DNA from: a virus
Virus record (IMG/VR): IMGVR_UViG_3300025697_000014
Location: 1 to 64,000 of that record
Direction: 5' to 3' (one strand)
Length of the DNA stretch: 64,000 nucleotides
In this document: one piece after another, positions 1-9,300 of the stretch
Numbering within the stretch: the first letter of the stretch is position 1
How the letters are laid out: each line of letters begins with the position of its first letter
Notes under the pieces: generated by a model
What the model was told of the DNA's origin: nothing
Databases searched by the model: none
The model's input: the letters and a program-made list of their open reading frames with translations, nothing else
Program-made: the position numbers and the translations under genes

Positions 1-144
1 AAAGCTCTCGCAAGCTTTGATCAAGCACACGGTATCCAAAACAAACATGAGATCAACTCGAAACTGCGCAGAAGGATGTTGGCAGCAACCACAGACGTTA
101 AACTATCACAGCTGGTAGAGGTTCTATACGATGAAAACAAGTGA
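1..144 (+). CDS. C-terminal fragment of an unidentified protein
   Basis: Frame 1 is open from the first base to a TGA at 142-144, giving the last 47 residues of a protein whose start lies outside the window. The fragment is basic and helical, with a KLRRR run and a SQLVEVLYDENK end, and shows no recognisable motif. Its end overlaps the start of the next gene (131) by 14 bases, so the two are probably co-transcribed and translationally coupled. It could be the tail of another recombination or replication gene, but nothing in the fragment shows this. Confidence 0.6.
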   Translation, partial: KALASFDQAHGIQNKHEINSKLRRRMLAATTDVKLSQLVEVLYDENK

Positions 145-1966
145 GCTGATAAGACATCCTATATGGACAATGAGTGGTTCCCTGAGTAACATTAGAACTG
201 AGATAGAGAACATTGGGCGTTCAGTATCACAGTGCAAAATCCACTACGAGACTCTACCAGATGGTACCAAGCGGATACTTGGATCGCACGAAGATATCTT
301 CATACACGCGATATACACGATCAAGAAGAAAGCCAAGCTTACCTATAGGGATACCAAATGCTACCTCGCAAACATCATCCTGAATCAGGAAACGCAGTTC
401 ACTTGCCCGAGTTGCCATGCAACCGTAGTACCTACCCAAGAGATATGCATTCTATGTGGAACACCTTTATGGGACGACAACCACGATAAGTTCTTAGTTA
501 GAGCGTCGGGACACATTATCAACTTTACGCGGCTAGAGATAGAGAAATCCTTCAACAGAATCATGGAAGCGGCAGACGCTGAGATTGACGGAGAAGAGGT
601 TCCATACGTAGATGAGTTCACATCAACGTGTGCTCTGATCAAGGCAGAACAGCTCGTCGCAAACAACAATCGCGGTATGCAGCTTGGCGCTGTACGATAT
701 GCAATGCGTCAGGTAGGAGCCAGTACATCAGAGCTATCCAAGAAATCGGGCATGACCCGTGGTAGAGCTGAGGGTCTGTATGCAATAACTAAGATGGGTG
801 AATCCGAATGCCAAAGATTCATCAACAACAATATATCTCTGACTGCCGCAAGGTTGATAGATAAACAAGAACCTAACATGAGATCGGCTATAGTAGAGTA
901 TATCCGTGATCGAATGCATCTCACCATAGATACCGGGTATGTCGAGATGCTTATCAACATATGTACCCATGCTATCAGAGATGCTCAACCACCAGATAGG
1001 GCAGTACATGCCAGGAACATGATAATACTGAAGAACGCAGCTATGCGGGAGTACAAAGAGAGCAACCCGTATTACTTCTACATACGTGCAATAGAAGGCT
1101 CGTTAGATCGAATCGATGATAGACCTCAAAAGTGGCCAGGCTGTCTCAAGTGTGGATCGTGTGCCATCAGAGGCAATCTCGAAAATGTGTGCATCATAGG
1201 TGATATGATATATCCCTGCCAGGTAGGAGAAGACGTAGAGGGTTGTGTACTCCACTCACCAGAAGGTTATGTGGTAGCTGATGACAAGGTTGATCGCTCA
1301 CTCAACGCAACAAAGTTTCCCTTCAGCAGTCTACGCAACATAACGGTTCCAAACAACACAGTTTATAACACCTACTTCAAGAAGATAGAAGACGCACGTA
1401 GGAGATATGAGGATATCACCACTCCCGAAAACTCTGCTGCGTTCTACATGGAGCATCATGATGCAATCCGTGCTAACCTTACTATGACAGCAATGATGCT
1501 ACAAGCAGGAACTCGCATATACGGAGTGGCGTTGAACATAGCAACGAAGTGTAGAGATTGCGAGTTCTCCTCATACGTAAACGGCAAGATTGCGTGCACA
1601 AAAGCTATCAGTGCTATCAAGATGAAAGCGCTCTATCTGAATGATAATCCGCTACAATGCCAGACCTTTGTACCAAGGAAGACCCTGGATATCAGTAACA
1701 TTGAATACACACAGATGCCTAGTGCATCCATACTAGACATGCTGCTTGGTAGAGTACTGGATATGATAGAGATAGAAGACTACCAACACCTCGATCCGTT
1801 CGCTCCGATCCTTGGCTTAAATGGTCTAGAGAACAACATACAGAATATACGTAACCACTTTGACGAGCTGAATAGGTATGAAAAGGCCTTGATACTGCAG
1901 CATCTATCTAGCGCAAGATCGCTGATATACGACCCCGAATACAACGGTAATCGTGTTTACTTGTGA
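131..1966 (+). CDS. Protein with zinc ribbon, ParB-like HTH and cysteine clusters, unknown function
   Basis: A 611-residue protein. A zinc ribbon is seen near residues 92-109 (CPSC...CILC). Residues about 191-245 resemble the helix-turn-helix of ParB/KorB proteins: a 'GASTSELSKKSGMTRG' stretch followed by 'ISLTAARLIDKQ'. Further on there are two Cys groups: CLKCGSC followed by more Cys near 340-370, and CRDC...C...C near 476-515, which could bind zinc or an Fe-S cluster. DNA binding is likely. A partition role is not implied, since no ParA is visible. It sits directly upstream of the recombination cluster and overlaps the truncated gene before it. I do not recognise the full-length family. 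Confidence 0.75.
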   Translation: MKTSELIRHPIWTMSGSLSNIRTEIENIGRSVSQCKIHYETLPDGTKRILGSHEDIFIHAIYTIKKKAKLTYRDTKCYLANIILNQETQFTCPSCHATVVPTQEICILCGTPLWDDNHDKFLVRASGHIINFTRLEIEKSFNRIMEAADAEIDGEEVPYVDEFTSTCALIKAEQLVANNNRGMQLGAVRYAMRQVGASTSELSKKSGMTRGRAEGLYAITKMGESECQRFINNNISLTAARLIDKQEPNMRSAIVEYIRDRMHLTIDTGYVEMLINICTHAIRDAQPPDRAVHARNMIILKNAAMREYKESNPYYFYIRAIEGSLDRIDDRPQKWPGCLKCGSCAIRGNLENVCIIGDMIYPCQVGEDVEGCVLHSPEGYVVADDKVDRSLNATKFPFSSLRNITVPNNTVYNTYFKKIEDARRRYEDITTPENSAAFYMEHHDAIRANLTMTAMMLQAGTRIYGVALNIATKCRDCEFSSYVNGKIACTKAISAIKMKALYLNDNPLQCQTFVPRKTLDISNIEYTQMPSASILDMLLGRVLDMIEIEDYQHLDPFAPILGLNGLENNIQNIRNHFDELNRYEKALILQHLSSARSLIYDPEYNGNRVYL

Positions 1967-1983
1967 TCTAGTTGTGGTATAAT
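1955..1983 (+). promoter_or_regulatory. Sigma70-type promoter with extended -10
   Basis: TATAAT at 1978-1983 is preceded by TGG, giving an extended -10 (TGnTATAAT). TTTACT at 1956-1961 lies 16 bases upstream as a -35. Transcription would start near 1990, just ahead of the AAGGAGGG ribosome site of the nuclease gene at 2007. This is the clearest host-type promoter I could see in the window. It would drive the recombination cluster separately from the gene before it. Confidence 0.6.
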
Positions 1984-2006
1984 CTGTACAACAAGGAGGG
2001 TACAGA

Positions 2007-2897
2007 ATGTACCACAACGCAGCGAGACTACCGGAAAGCCTGTTCTACCTCTTAACACACTCAGACTACAAGCGAGAAGAGGGCGTCATAGGAGTAACAA
2101 CACTGATCGACTCACCTCGAATCAGAGTACTCACTCAGAAGTACGAAGACATGATAGAGCGGGAAGCTAGTGACGGTATCTATGCCCTACTGGGCACTGC
2201 TGTCCACAAGCTTCTCGCTTCGTATCCACACGGTATCTCTGAGGAGAGACTGTATCATCAAAGCGACGGATGGAAGTATACTCTAGCTGGTACCCCCGAC
2301 TTAATCGAGCACTCCACATTGTTTGATTACAAGACAACCTCTACTTGGATCTCTACGTTTGGTATTAGAGACGAGTGGGTTGCGCAGCTCAATGTGTATC
2401 GGTTGCTCAAGTATCTTAATGATCCGATACCCATTAGTAGCCTTCAGGTTGTGGCTATCTATCGTGATTGGACGGCTTCAAAGATTGCAAAGTTCCAGCA
2501 CTATCCACCGTATCCATCACAGGTGTTTGATGTTCCTATGTGGACCATGAGGGATACTAGGACGTTTGTTGATGAGCGTATGCGGTTACATGAGGAAGCA
2601 GAGACGAAGTTACCAATGTGCACAGCATCAGAACGCTGGCTCAAGCCCTCTGTCTTTGCAGTGCATATCCGCTCTAAGATCAGAGCCGAGAAGCTCTGTA
2701 ACTCCTTTGAAGAAGCTGTTGCCTGGACACGAGGACAAGGACATGATGGCGATGTACTGTTGGTAAAGGATCAGAAGCAGACACGCGGGTACTGCGTTGT
2801 TAAGCGGCCAGAAGAGTGGAAGCGGTGTGAGAAGTACTGCCCAGTCTCTAGGTTCTGCGCACAATACCAGGATACCATTCATGCAACTGGACTATAA
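2007..2897 (+). CDS. PD-(D/E)XK nuclease, Cas4/RecB-like exonuclease
   Basis: A 296-residue protein with the signature of RecB/Cas4-type nucleases: GTAVHKLL near residue 63 (motif with the conserved His), GTPDLI followed by the DYK catalytic triad ('LFDYKTTS') near residues 92-106, and a downstream QLNVYRLL helix. The C-terminus has CEKYC-x5-C, like the trailing cysteines of the Fe-S cluster in Cas4 and AddB; a matching N-terminal Cys is not obvious. It probably resects DNA ends for recombination. It is preceded by its own promoter and AAGGAGG site, and followed by the HNH, Sak4-like and RecA-like genes. Confidence 0.85.
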   Translation: MYHNAARLPESLFYLLTHSDYKREEGVIGVTTLIDSPRIRVLTQKYEDMIEREASDGIYALLGTAVHKLLASYPHGISEERLYHQSDGWKYTLAGTPDLIEHSTLFDYKTTSTWISTFGIRDEWVAQLNVYRLLKYLNDPIPISSLQVVAIYRDWTASKIAKFQHYPPYPSQVFDVPMWTMRDTRTFVDERMRLHEEAETKLPMCTASERWLKPSVFAVHIRSKIRAEKLCNSFEEAVAWTRGQGHDGDVLLVKDQKQTRGYCVVKRPEEWKRCEKYCPVSRFCAQYQDTIHATGL

Positions 2898-3231
2898 CAC
2901 AGGTCTACGAATACCAAGTAGTCTGTTGGTTAATCTGTATAGGACCTGTGCTTGGTGTGGTGAGAGGACTAGAGGATCAGACTTTCACCACTGGCTTGTC
3001 AAACGTGGGTATCTACCAAAGAAGATGTATGGCCTGATCAATGTGTCATATAACGTAATACCAATACATCACAGTTGTCATATGGCATATGGTAGTACAC
3101 GGGAGATGACGAGGCGTTGTATGGCGTCAGCAGTGGATGTTTTTGGCGCTGAGAATCTCATGTGTTGGTATAACTCCGTTGCGAATCAGACACACCTACG
3201 AACCATAGAAAGTCTAGAGGATCTACTATGA
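2881..3231 (+). CDS. HNH-type endonuclease domain protein
   Basis: A 116-residue protein. I chose ATG 2881, which overlaps the nuclease stop by 17 bases, over an in-frame start at 2797 that would run deep into the preceding gene. It contains CAWCG, then FHHW, then NVIPIHHSCHMAYG: the CxxC zinc knuckle, the first catalytic His pair and the final H-x2-CH of compact HNH nucleases. It may be a structure-specific or recombination nuclease because it is embedded in the recombination cluster, or a free-standing homing endonuclease. The ribosome site is weak, which suggests coupling to the upstream gene. Confidence 0.75.
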   Translation: MQLDYNTGLRIPSSLLVNLYRTCAWCGERTRGSDFHHWLVKRGYLPKKMYGLINVSYNVIPIHHSCHMAYGSTREMTRRCMASAVDVFGAENLMCWYNSVANQTHLRTIESLEDLL

Positions 3232-4280
3232 CAACAGTAAATATCATCGTTAGAAGTGAGTACTACGGCGCTGGCAAGACACATACCTGTATCTCTTTCC
3301 GCAGGCCTGATGATGAACACGCACCCAAGAGGCTAGTGTACGATGCTGAGTTCAGGGATGCTCCGTTCCAGTCACCAGACAGTGAGGATCACCCCGAACT
3401 ACTGCAGTTTGCATTCGACATATGGCAGAAGGCTTATGGGGAAGACATCAAAGACTCCCTAATCGAGATAGCAAAGGAGATCAATGACGGTACTTTTGAG
3501 TATAGCGTTATCGTGTTTGATACAGCTTCTATATTCCAGGACGAGATACGCGATGCTATGTATGAGAAGCAGGGTGCCACTGAGCTATGTCAGGCATTCG
3601 GCGCATACAACCGCAACGCAAGCTTTCTCAAGTATCGATTCAATGTAAACGACGCTGCTGGTTTCTACTTCATGATCAAGAGTGTCATCCGTGCGTTCTT
3701 GCTGCTATGTCGTAAGAACGGTATCGATGTCCTGGTTGCATCAGAGAGCAGGAACGTCTGGAAGAACTATGGTAGTAGGGATAAGAACAACCCGCCTACC
3801 ATCCTTGGACAGACAGCAAAGCTATGGGACCCCTGGTTCCAGCTAAGCGATCTCCTACTCGTACTAGAGCGTATGGCAGGCAGTCGAGCGGATGGCACAG
3901 CGAAGCTAACATCATGGCCCAAGGCTACGCTAGATACCTTCAACCCGAAGTGCTCCATCCCTGGTATTGCACCTGAGTTCTACTTCAAGAACTGGGATGT
4001 ATTCTGGGACATGGCAGAGAAACGCATTGCTCCAACAGAAGAGGAGTACGGCGAGATCAACATCGCAGCTTCTCAGGAAGCCAAGAACGCTGGCTTTGAG
4101 ACAATCTCAGAAGCCAAGCTGAGCATTGTAGCACACGCGATCAAGACAGGCTTCATTACAGATCGCTCAAAGGATGAGGTAGCTAAGATCACAGCTGCCG
4201 CAGAAGCAGCGGGCCTAGATCCTGACAACGCACTGGCTGAGTACTTCAGCTGGATAGGTATGATCGATGACAATATCTAG
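3228..4280 (+). CDS. Sak4-like P-loop NTPase
   Basis: A 350-residue NTPase. A P-loop (YYGAGKTHT) lies at residues 12-20, and a Walker B-like strand 'YSVIVFDTAS' falls near residue 95. The 'DVLVASESRNVWKNYG' region resembles the RecA-core fold of phage Sak4/Gp-type single-strand annealing or recombination ATPases. The C-terminal third is Ala-rich and helical. It overlaps the HNH gene by 4 bases (ATGA) and the recombinase gene by 14. Assignment to the Sak4 group is inferred from the fold pattern and neighbours, so a generic AAA ATPase remains possible. Confidence 0.7.
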   Translation: MTTVNIIVRSEYYGAGKTHTCISFRRPDDEHAPKRLVYDAEFRDAPFQSPDSEDHPELLQFAFDIWQKAYGEDIKDSLIEIAKEINDGTFEYSVIVFDTASIFQDEIRDAMYEKQGATELCQAFGAYNRNASFLKYRFNVNDAAGFYFMIKSVIRAFLLLCRKNGIDVLVASESRNVWKNYGSRDKNNPPTILGQTAKLWDPWFQLSDLLLVLERMAGSRADGTAKLTSWPKATLDTFNPKCSIPGIAPEFYFKNWDVFWDMAEKRIAPTEEEYGEINIAASQEAKNAGFETISEAKLSIVAHAIKTGFITDRSKDEVAKITAAAEAAGLDPDNALAEYFSWIGMIDDNI

Positions 4281-5256
4281 AGATGGCTTGATCAGGGATC
4301 TACGGAAGAAGTTCTCTAATATCATCCCGTCAGAGGAGGAGATGGAGATCCCGTCTCCTCAGAGGTTTCTGACTACAGGTAATATGCTTCTGGACTGGGC
4401 GCTTGGTGGTGGATTCCCTCGTGGCCAGATCAGTCATATCTATGGCACCGACGGTGGTGGAAAGACAGTCACCATGATCACGCAGGCTATTGCTGCGCAG
4501 AAGAACCCGCTCATCAATGGCCTGGTGCTATATGTAGCAACAGAGCCTAAGATCGACCCATCGCTATTCAGTGCCCTGGGAGTCGATATGACCAAAATCA
4601 TCTTTGCTCGTACGCGGGATAAAGACAACGTCCTCGATGGCAACAAGGCCATCAACATGATACGCGAGGCTATAGGTGAAGTGGAACTGATTGTTCTAGA
4701 CAGCGTGGCTGGTCTTGCACCAGGCGTTATGTATGACATGCAGTCTGAGGACATAGCGTTTGCACAGATCGCCAAGCTACTTGCGTATCAGCTGCCTATC
4801 ATCGCCAACAAGCTATGTGCTACAGATACAGCACTCATCCTCCTGAACCAGGAACGTATGAGTATGTCTAAGTGGGGCAAGGAAACCAAGCCATTCGCAG
4901 GCAAGGCCCTAGCACACTGGGTGTCTATGAGAGCATGGATGAGATCTGGTGGATGGGTAAAGCGCGGGAAAGAAACTGTAGGATTTACACCAAAGCTTAC
5001 TGTGGAGAAGAACGATTTTGCTCCTCCGAGGAGAGAGATTCAGTGGGACTTCTTCTTTGACTCAGGACCAGACATGACAAGCATTGCTCTAGAGTTTGCT
5101 AAGGATCAGGGGCTTGTATCATTCAGGGGTGGTATCAAGATGGGTGAGGTTAGCTTCAATCACCCGGGAGAGAGAACCATCGAAGATGCTAAGATACGAC
5201 TACGATCAGAACCTGAGTTAGCAGAGCTTCTATTCAACGCGATAGCGGAGTTATGA
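4267..5256 (+). CDS. RecA/UvsX-like recombinase
   Basis: A 329-residue RecA-family protein. It shows TTGNMLLDWALGGGFPRGQ (the conserved segment before the P-loop), Walker A GTDGGGKT at residues 60-67, a Walker B strand 'VELIVLDSVAGLAP' near residue 140, and 'ALILLNQER' matching the L2-side strand. It should polymerise on single-stranded DNA and drive strand exchange in phage replication and repair. The start at 4267 overlaps the NTPase gene. Having a Sak4-like NTPase and a RecA-like protein side by side suggests that the two act together on ends made by the PD-(D/E)XK nuclease. Confidence 0.88.
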   Translation: MTISRDGLIRDLRKKFSNIIPSEEEMEIPSPQRFLTTGNMLLDWALGGGFPRGQISHIYGTDGGGKTVTMITQAIAAQKNPLINGLVLYVATEPKIDPSLFSALGVDMTKIIFARTRDKDNVLDGNKAINMIREAIGEVELIVLDSVAGLAPGVMYDMQSEDIAFAQIAKLLAYQLPIIANKLCATDTALILLNQERMSMSKWGKETKPFAGKALAHWVSMRAWMRSGGWVKRGKETVGFTPKLTVEKNDFAPPRREIQWDFFFDSGPDMTSIALEFAKDQGLVSFRGGIKMGEVSFNHPGERTIEDAKIRLRSEPELAELLFNAIAEL

Positions 5257-5257
5257 A

Positions 5258-5581
5258 ATGGATACACTAAAACTCAAGGAAATCAGAGAGAGTATAGATG
5301 TTAGTCTTGAGCTACATTGTTTAGCTAACGTTGAGAGAGGCGGCAAAATAAACGAGGTTGCCATCGAAATCATCGGTATTCCACACAATCGTTGTGGACC
5401 AGGTCCTGGACAGACCATGCTTGCTCATATCGGTCTGGATGCCTATGGTGCTTTTTCACTACTTACCTATCTAAAGGTATGTCTGCTACGAATGGATGAA
5501 CCGAGTGCCAAGTCTATTGAAGAGTGTCACAAAATGGACTGGGCAAAGATGTTGCTAGAGAACAATGAGGGCTTTGGATGA
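5258..5581 (+). CDS. Hypothetical protein
   Basis: A 107-residue protein starting one base after the recombinase stop, with GGAG upstream. The N-terminal half (VSLELHCLANVERGGKINEV) looks like a beta sheet, followed by a Gly/Pro-rich loop (GPGPGQT) and a helical C-terminus. I recognise no family. Tight spacing with recA-like and the next gene (ATGA overlap) puts it in the recombination operon. Confidence 0.7.
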   Translation: MDTLKLKEIRESIDVSLELHCLANVERGGKINEVAIEIIGIPHNRCGPGPGQTMLAHIGLDAYGAFSLLTYLKVCLLRMDEPSAKSIEECHKMDWAKMLLENNEGFG

Positions 5582-5730
5582 TCAAAGACATAGCTGTATG
5601 GAAGCGGATAGTACACAAGGGTTGGTGGAAGAACCGTACTGAGGCCAGACATGAGTATCACGCACAAGTCAGTTGGCTGTTTCGCACAGTAACTCACTTA
5701 CTATTCGGTGATACATGGACAAAGGTGTAG
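5578..5730 (+). CDS. Small basic hypothetical protein
   Basis: An open frame of 50 residues beginning at an ATGA overlap with the previous stop and ending TAG 5728-5730. It is Trp/His-rich and basic (WKRIVHKGWWKNRTEARHEY), which may suggest nucleic-acid contact. No family is recognised. Support comes from the overlap architecture typical of this genome and the absence of any other gene in the interval. Confidence 0.5.
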   Translation: MIKDIAVWKRIVHKGWWKNRTEARHEYHAQVSWLFRTVTHLLFGDTWTKV

Positions 5731-5772
5731 TAGAAAAGGCGGGGGAAGAACAGGATAACCAAGGAGAAAGCG

Positions 5773-6090
5773 ATGACAGAAGACGAAGGGAAGTACGAGA
5801 AGATTTCGGACGAAATTGTGGAGCAAGTATTGAAGAACTTTGACTTTGATAAGGTTAAGCAAATTATGGATCTCTTCAACTGGGAATGGCGCAGTACTGG
5901 CGTCCCAACAGTTACTCAGATCTTCTTCACGGCACGAATGCTACTGATGAAAGTTGCATCGGGCGAGTGCTGGGCAACTGGTACGGGTGGTCTCTACGTG
6001 AGCAGGGACGGAGAAGAACTGACCCTGTGCTTCCAAGCAGTAAGCTCGATGGTTTTACTTGATGAGATTGACCAAGGAGGTAGTAAATGA
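5773..6090 (+). CDS. Hypothetical protein
   Basis: A 105-residue acidic protein with a good ribosome site (AAGGAGAAAGCG) before ATG 5773. The N-terminus is charged and helical ('KYEKISDEIVEQVLKNFDFDKVKQIMDL'-type pattern), followed by a mixed region ending GLYVSRDGEELTLCFQAVSSM. This resembles the small 'hypothetical' proteins common in phage early operons. It overlaps the next gene by an ATGA. Confidence 0.65.
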   Translation: MTEDEGKYEKISDEIVEQVLKNFDFDKVKQIMDLFNWEWRSTGVPTVTQIFFTARMLLMKVASGECWATGTGGLYVSRDGEELTLCFQAVSSMVLLDEIDQGGSK

Positions 6091-6344
6091 CTGAGTGCAT
6101 AGTCCGTAAGGTTGACCCGAATGTAGTGTATGCTATATCAATAGCCCCCATTTTCCAATCTGAGACAGAGATAGATGCTGTACTTGTCACCGTGACAAGA
6201 GGGCCAGCAGAAGGAGCTGAGGCTACAGATGAAAACTCAGAACAAGAGATTTCTTTTGAGCTTCAGACAATAGGCATGCGTGTCATTGCCAGCTATCTAG
6301 AAGCTCTGATACCAGCTGTGCAAAGATACGAGAACACATACTAG
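6087..6344 (+). CDS. Hypothetical protein, last gene of the rightward operon
   Basis: An 85-residue protein starting in an ATGA overlap with the gene before it. It alternates hydrophobic and polar residues (VVYAISIAPIF, VLVTVTRG), suggesting a small beta-rich domain, and ends in a helix. No family is recognised. It is followed within 20 bases by a strong hairpin terminator, so it closes this transcription unit. Confidence 0.65.
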   Translation: MTECIVRKVDPNVVYAISIAPIFQSETEIDAVLVTVTRGPAEGAEATDENSEQEISFELQTIGMRVIASYLEALIPAVQRYENTY

Positions 6345-6361
6345 CAAGGGTTGAGTAGATA

Positions 6362-6385
6362 GCGGGGGAGTTGTTCTTCCCCCGC
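6362..6385. terminator. Bidirectional terminator between converging operons
   Basis: GCGGGGGAG at 6362-6370 pairs with CTTCCCCCGC ending at 6385 around a TTGTT loop. The stem is GC-rich and sits between the rightward early gene ending at 6344 and the leftward lysin ending at 6396. It can serve both transcripts. The T-run is short on either side. Confidence 0.75.
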
Positions 6386-6395
6386 CACTTCTGTT

Positions 6396-9300
6396 CTAGA
6401 AGGCTGAGCGTGGGTTACCATCAGCATCATAGATACCGCTGCCAAGCCAGCTACCATCACTCACATCCTCGTCAGTGAAAGTCCAGCTACAGACCTCGAT
6501 ACCATCATTGTAATACATCCAGGAGTGCATAGCCCAGTAGTACTCACTCCAGGAGTCTATGTTATAGAGCTGTATGTGGTTTTCATCCATTACCCATCCA
6601 TCCACAACAGGGAAGGTGATCTGGTCCATGTGTTGTGGTGAGTAGACCCCACCCTCTGTTGAGATAGTTGCGGGCTTGGTGCCGAAGAGTTCCTCTACCA
6701 TGATCTGTGCTACTTCATAGTACCGTAGACAGAAGTCATTGATATAGTCACCATTTAGTGGGTCATGATTAAACGGTAGATTGAACGGGCTGACATGCAC
6801 AGCAAGCCATACCTGATCGTCTTCTAGATATCCTACCATTTCGTCGTAGTGATATTCGTTGAGCCATTTCAGTAGGGCGAGCAGGGTGTTTGGCCCGGAT
6901 AGATGATAGTTAGTTCCTCCTCGTTCGGTGGGAGCCATAGCTGGAAGTGCTGCGCTACCTCCCCACTCGATAATTTGACGTGCGTCTTCAAGCCAGCTTC
7001 TTCCTAGTGCAGCGATATGATCTGGATTACGCCAGCTGAAGTCAGGCCATTCGATGTTGGGTTCGTTGAGTATCTCGAATCTCCATACACCTCTTTCGAT
7101 CATCTCCTTTGCATGCTCTAGGGTACGACATATATCGTAGGGGTTCCTGTCAAACATACGGACGATGGGAATGATCCCGTTTGTGATAAGTTTCTCGACC
7201 CATCCTACCATAGTAGGTGTACCATTATGGAGGATCTTGCACATAGTGAAGCCCTGGTCTAGTAGATGTTCTATCTGACGGTCAGGGTTAGATGGTGGAG
7301 TATAGATTGGTGCTCCATGTACGGCAAGGAGTAGGGCCTTAGATGGATAGAGGAATTCCAGGAATTCCTGCTTCCATCCAGCCATTTCCCAACCAGGGCA
7401 TACTGTTACATATCCAGGTCTGTTGTAGTCCATATGTCCCTTGACCTCGGAGATGTTGTATACATCCTGCGCCCACTTACACACACGGACCAAGCTAGCC
7501 ATCATCTCATCACTAGGTACAGAGATAGAGTAGTTACCATTGAGTACTACTGCTATATGGTTGTTCCTCAAAAGGTCGTCGTCCCATGTGAAGTCATGCC
7601 AGAGACGATAGGATAGGGGTGCCACTAGCTTAACGGTCCCGTCTGGTTCTATCCATAGATGATAATGGATCGACTCAGTACCACCATCTCTATTGATATG
7701 GTTCTGCGCAGCAGCCTCTGGAGTCCAGACCCCGGCTGTGTGATGAATTGTGAGACCAGTAATTCCGCCCTCGTCCTTCACCCAACCCTGCCCCAATGTA
7801 TCATTAAGGAAGTTGTCATAGTCCTTACGTTGGGGAAGGGTGGTGGACAGATCTATGTCCCATATTGTAGGGATTGTGTCGGGCTTGAATACAACGCTGA
7901 TGCGTGGGTCTATGTTAGCGGCCCATTCTCGCCATCGTGTGTAATCTTCTACCTTACGGTACCAGACAGCCATGGTGACGCTCTTACCGGCGTCTAGTAG
8001 CTCCCTAGACCATGACACAGCGTCTGTAGCTGCAGGGCCAACGGTCTGTTGGTCTTGTGCACACAGCAGGTAGATTTCCTCGCGAAGTTCGAGAGGAATA
8101 TCAGACTCTACTACATTGTAGTACTTGTCGTATGGGGCTACAGGTAGCTCGTTAGTAGGAGGAGGTTCAACGGGTGCTGTGGGTAGCGCGTTCTCTCGAT
8201 TGCGCACCGCAAGTATCATGTCTCCTAACTCGCTCCAGATTGTACGCATATCGTAGCGGTCCCAGCCCTCACCCATCGAGAAGCCAGACAGTCCAAGACA
8301 ATAGTATAACTCAGACATCGCCTCGTCTGCTACTGCAAACTCAGCAATCAGGCTATCAACAGTAGGATAGTTGGGGTGATCCCAGATACCGCCGCTGCCG
8401 TACTCATCAACTGAGTATTCTGTGCAAATGTAAGGTACAACACAGTTGCCAGGGATTAGGATCTCGTCGTATAGCTGAACCGGGCGTAGCATATGAGATA
8501 CCCACTCACTAGGATACATACTCTGGCAGTAGGCATGTAGGGCTAGAATGTGACCACCGGCCATAGCTAGTTGGAAGAAGTCGGTGTAGTCCCAGATGTC
8601 CCACCAGTCTGACATCTCAGGAACACCAGTGGAGTAGCCCATCAATGCCAGCTTGATACCCCAGGCATCAGCGATACGCATACACTCGCTAGCAAAGATA
8701 GCCATCTGGATGTGTGACGGCGGGTCTTGCTCGTTCCACAAAATCCAGTACTCAACCACATCCATATACTCGTCAATAACCGGCTTGAGACTATTCATAT
8801 AGTCCAATGCACTAGACGAGAAGTCTGGACCCTCGATGTTAATGTTGGGGTCAGTACCATGCATGAGGCGTACAACGAACTTAGTCTCAGGCGATATAGC
8901 CTTGAGATTACGCACTGCCAGCATATCTTTCGGGAATGGTGCAATCACAGTACAGTAGGGTAGAACATAGTCATTGCTTACGAGCTTGGTTAGCAGATCA
9001 TATCCACCACCTTCTCCAACACAATGAGGATGCCACTTACTGCCCTTTGTGACTATAGGATATCCATAGTCAGTAGGAGGTTCGGGTAAGGGCTTGTCTT
9101 CTATCTTGACGAGGGAGAAATCCGTCATATACCTGTCATTATGCAGCGTCATGTATCTGTTCTCGGCCCAGGTAAAGACAGTGATGTTGTCAGCCTTAGC
9201 TGTTACTTCTATCTCTATGGGGAAGTACTCATTGTAGATGGCCCATGCTGGACTCCATACTACATCGTCACCAAACGGACTATCGCCACCAGTGGGATCG

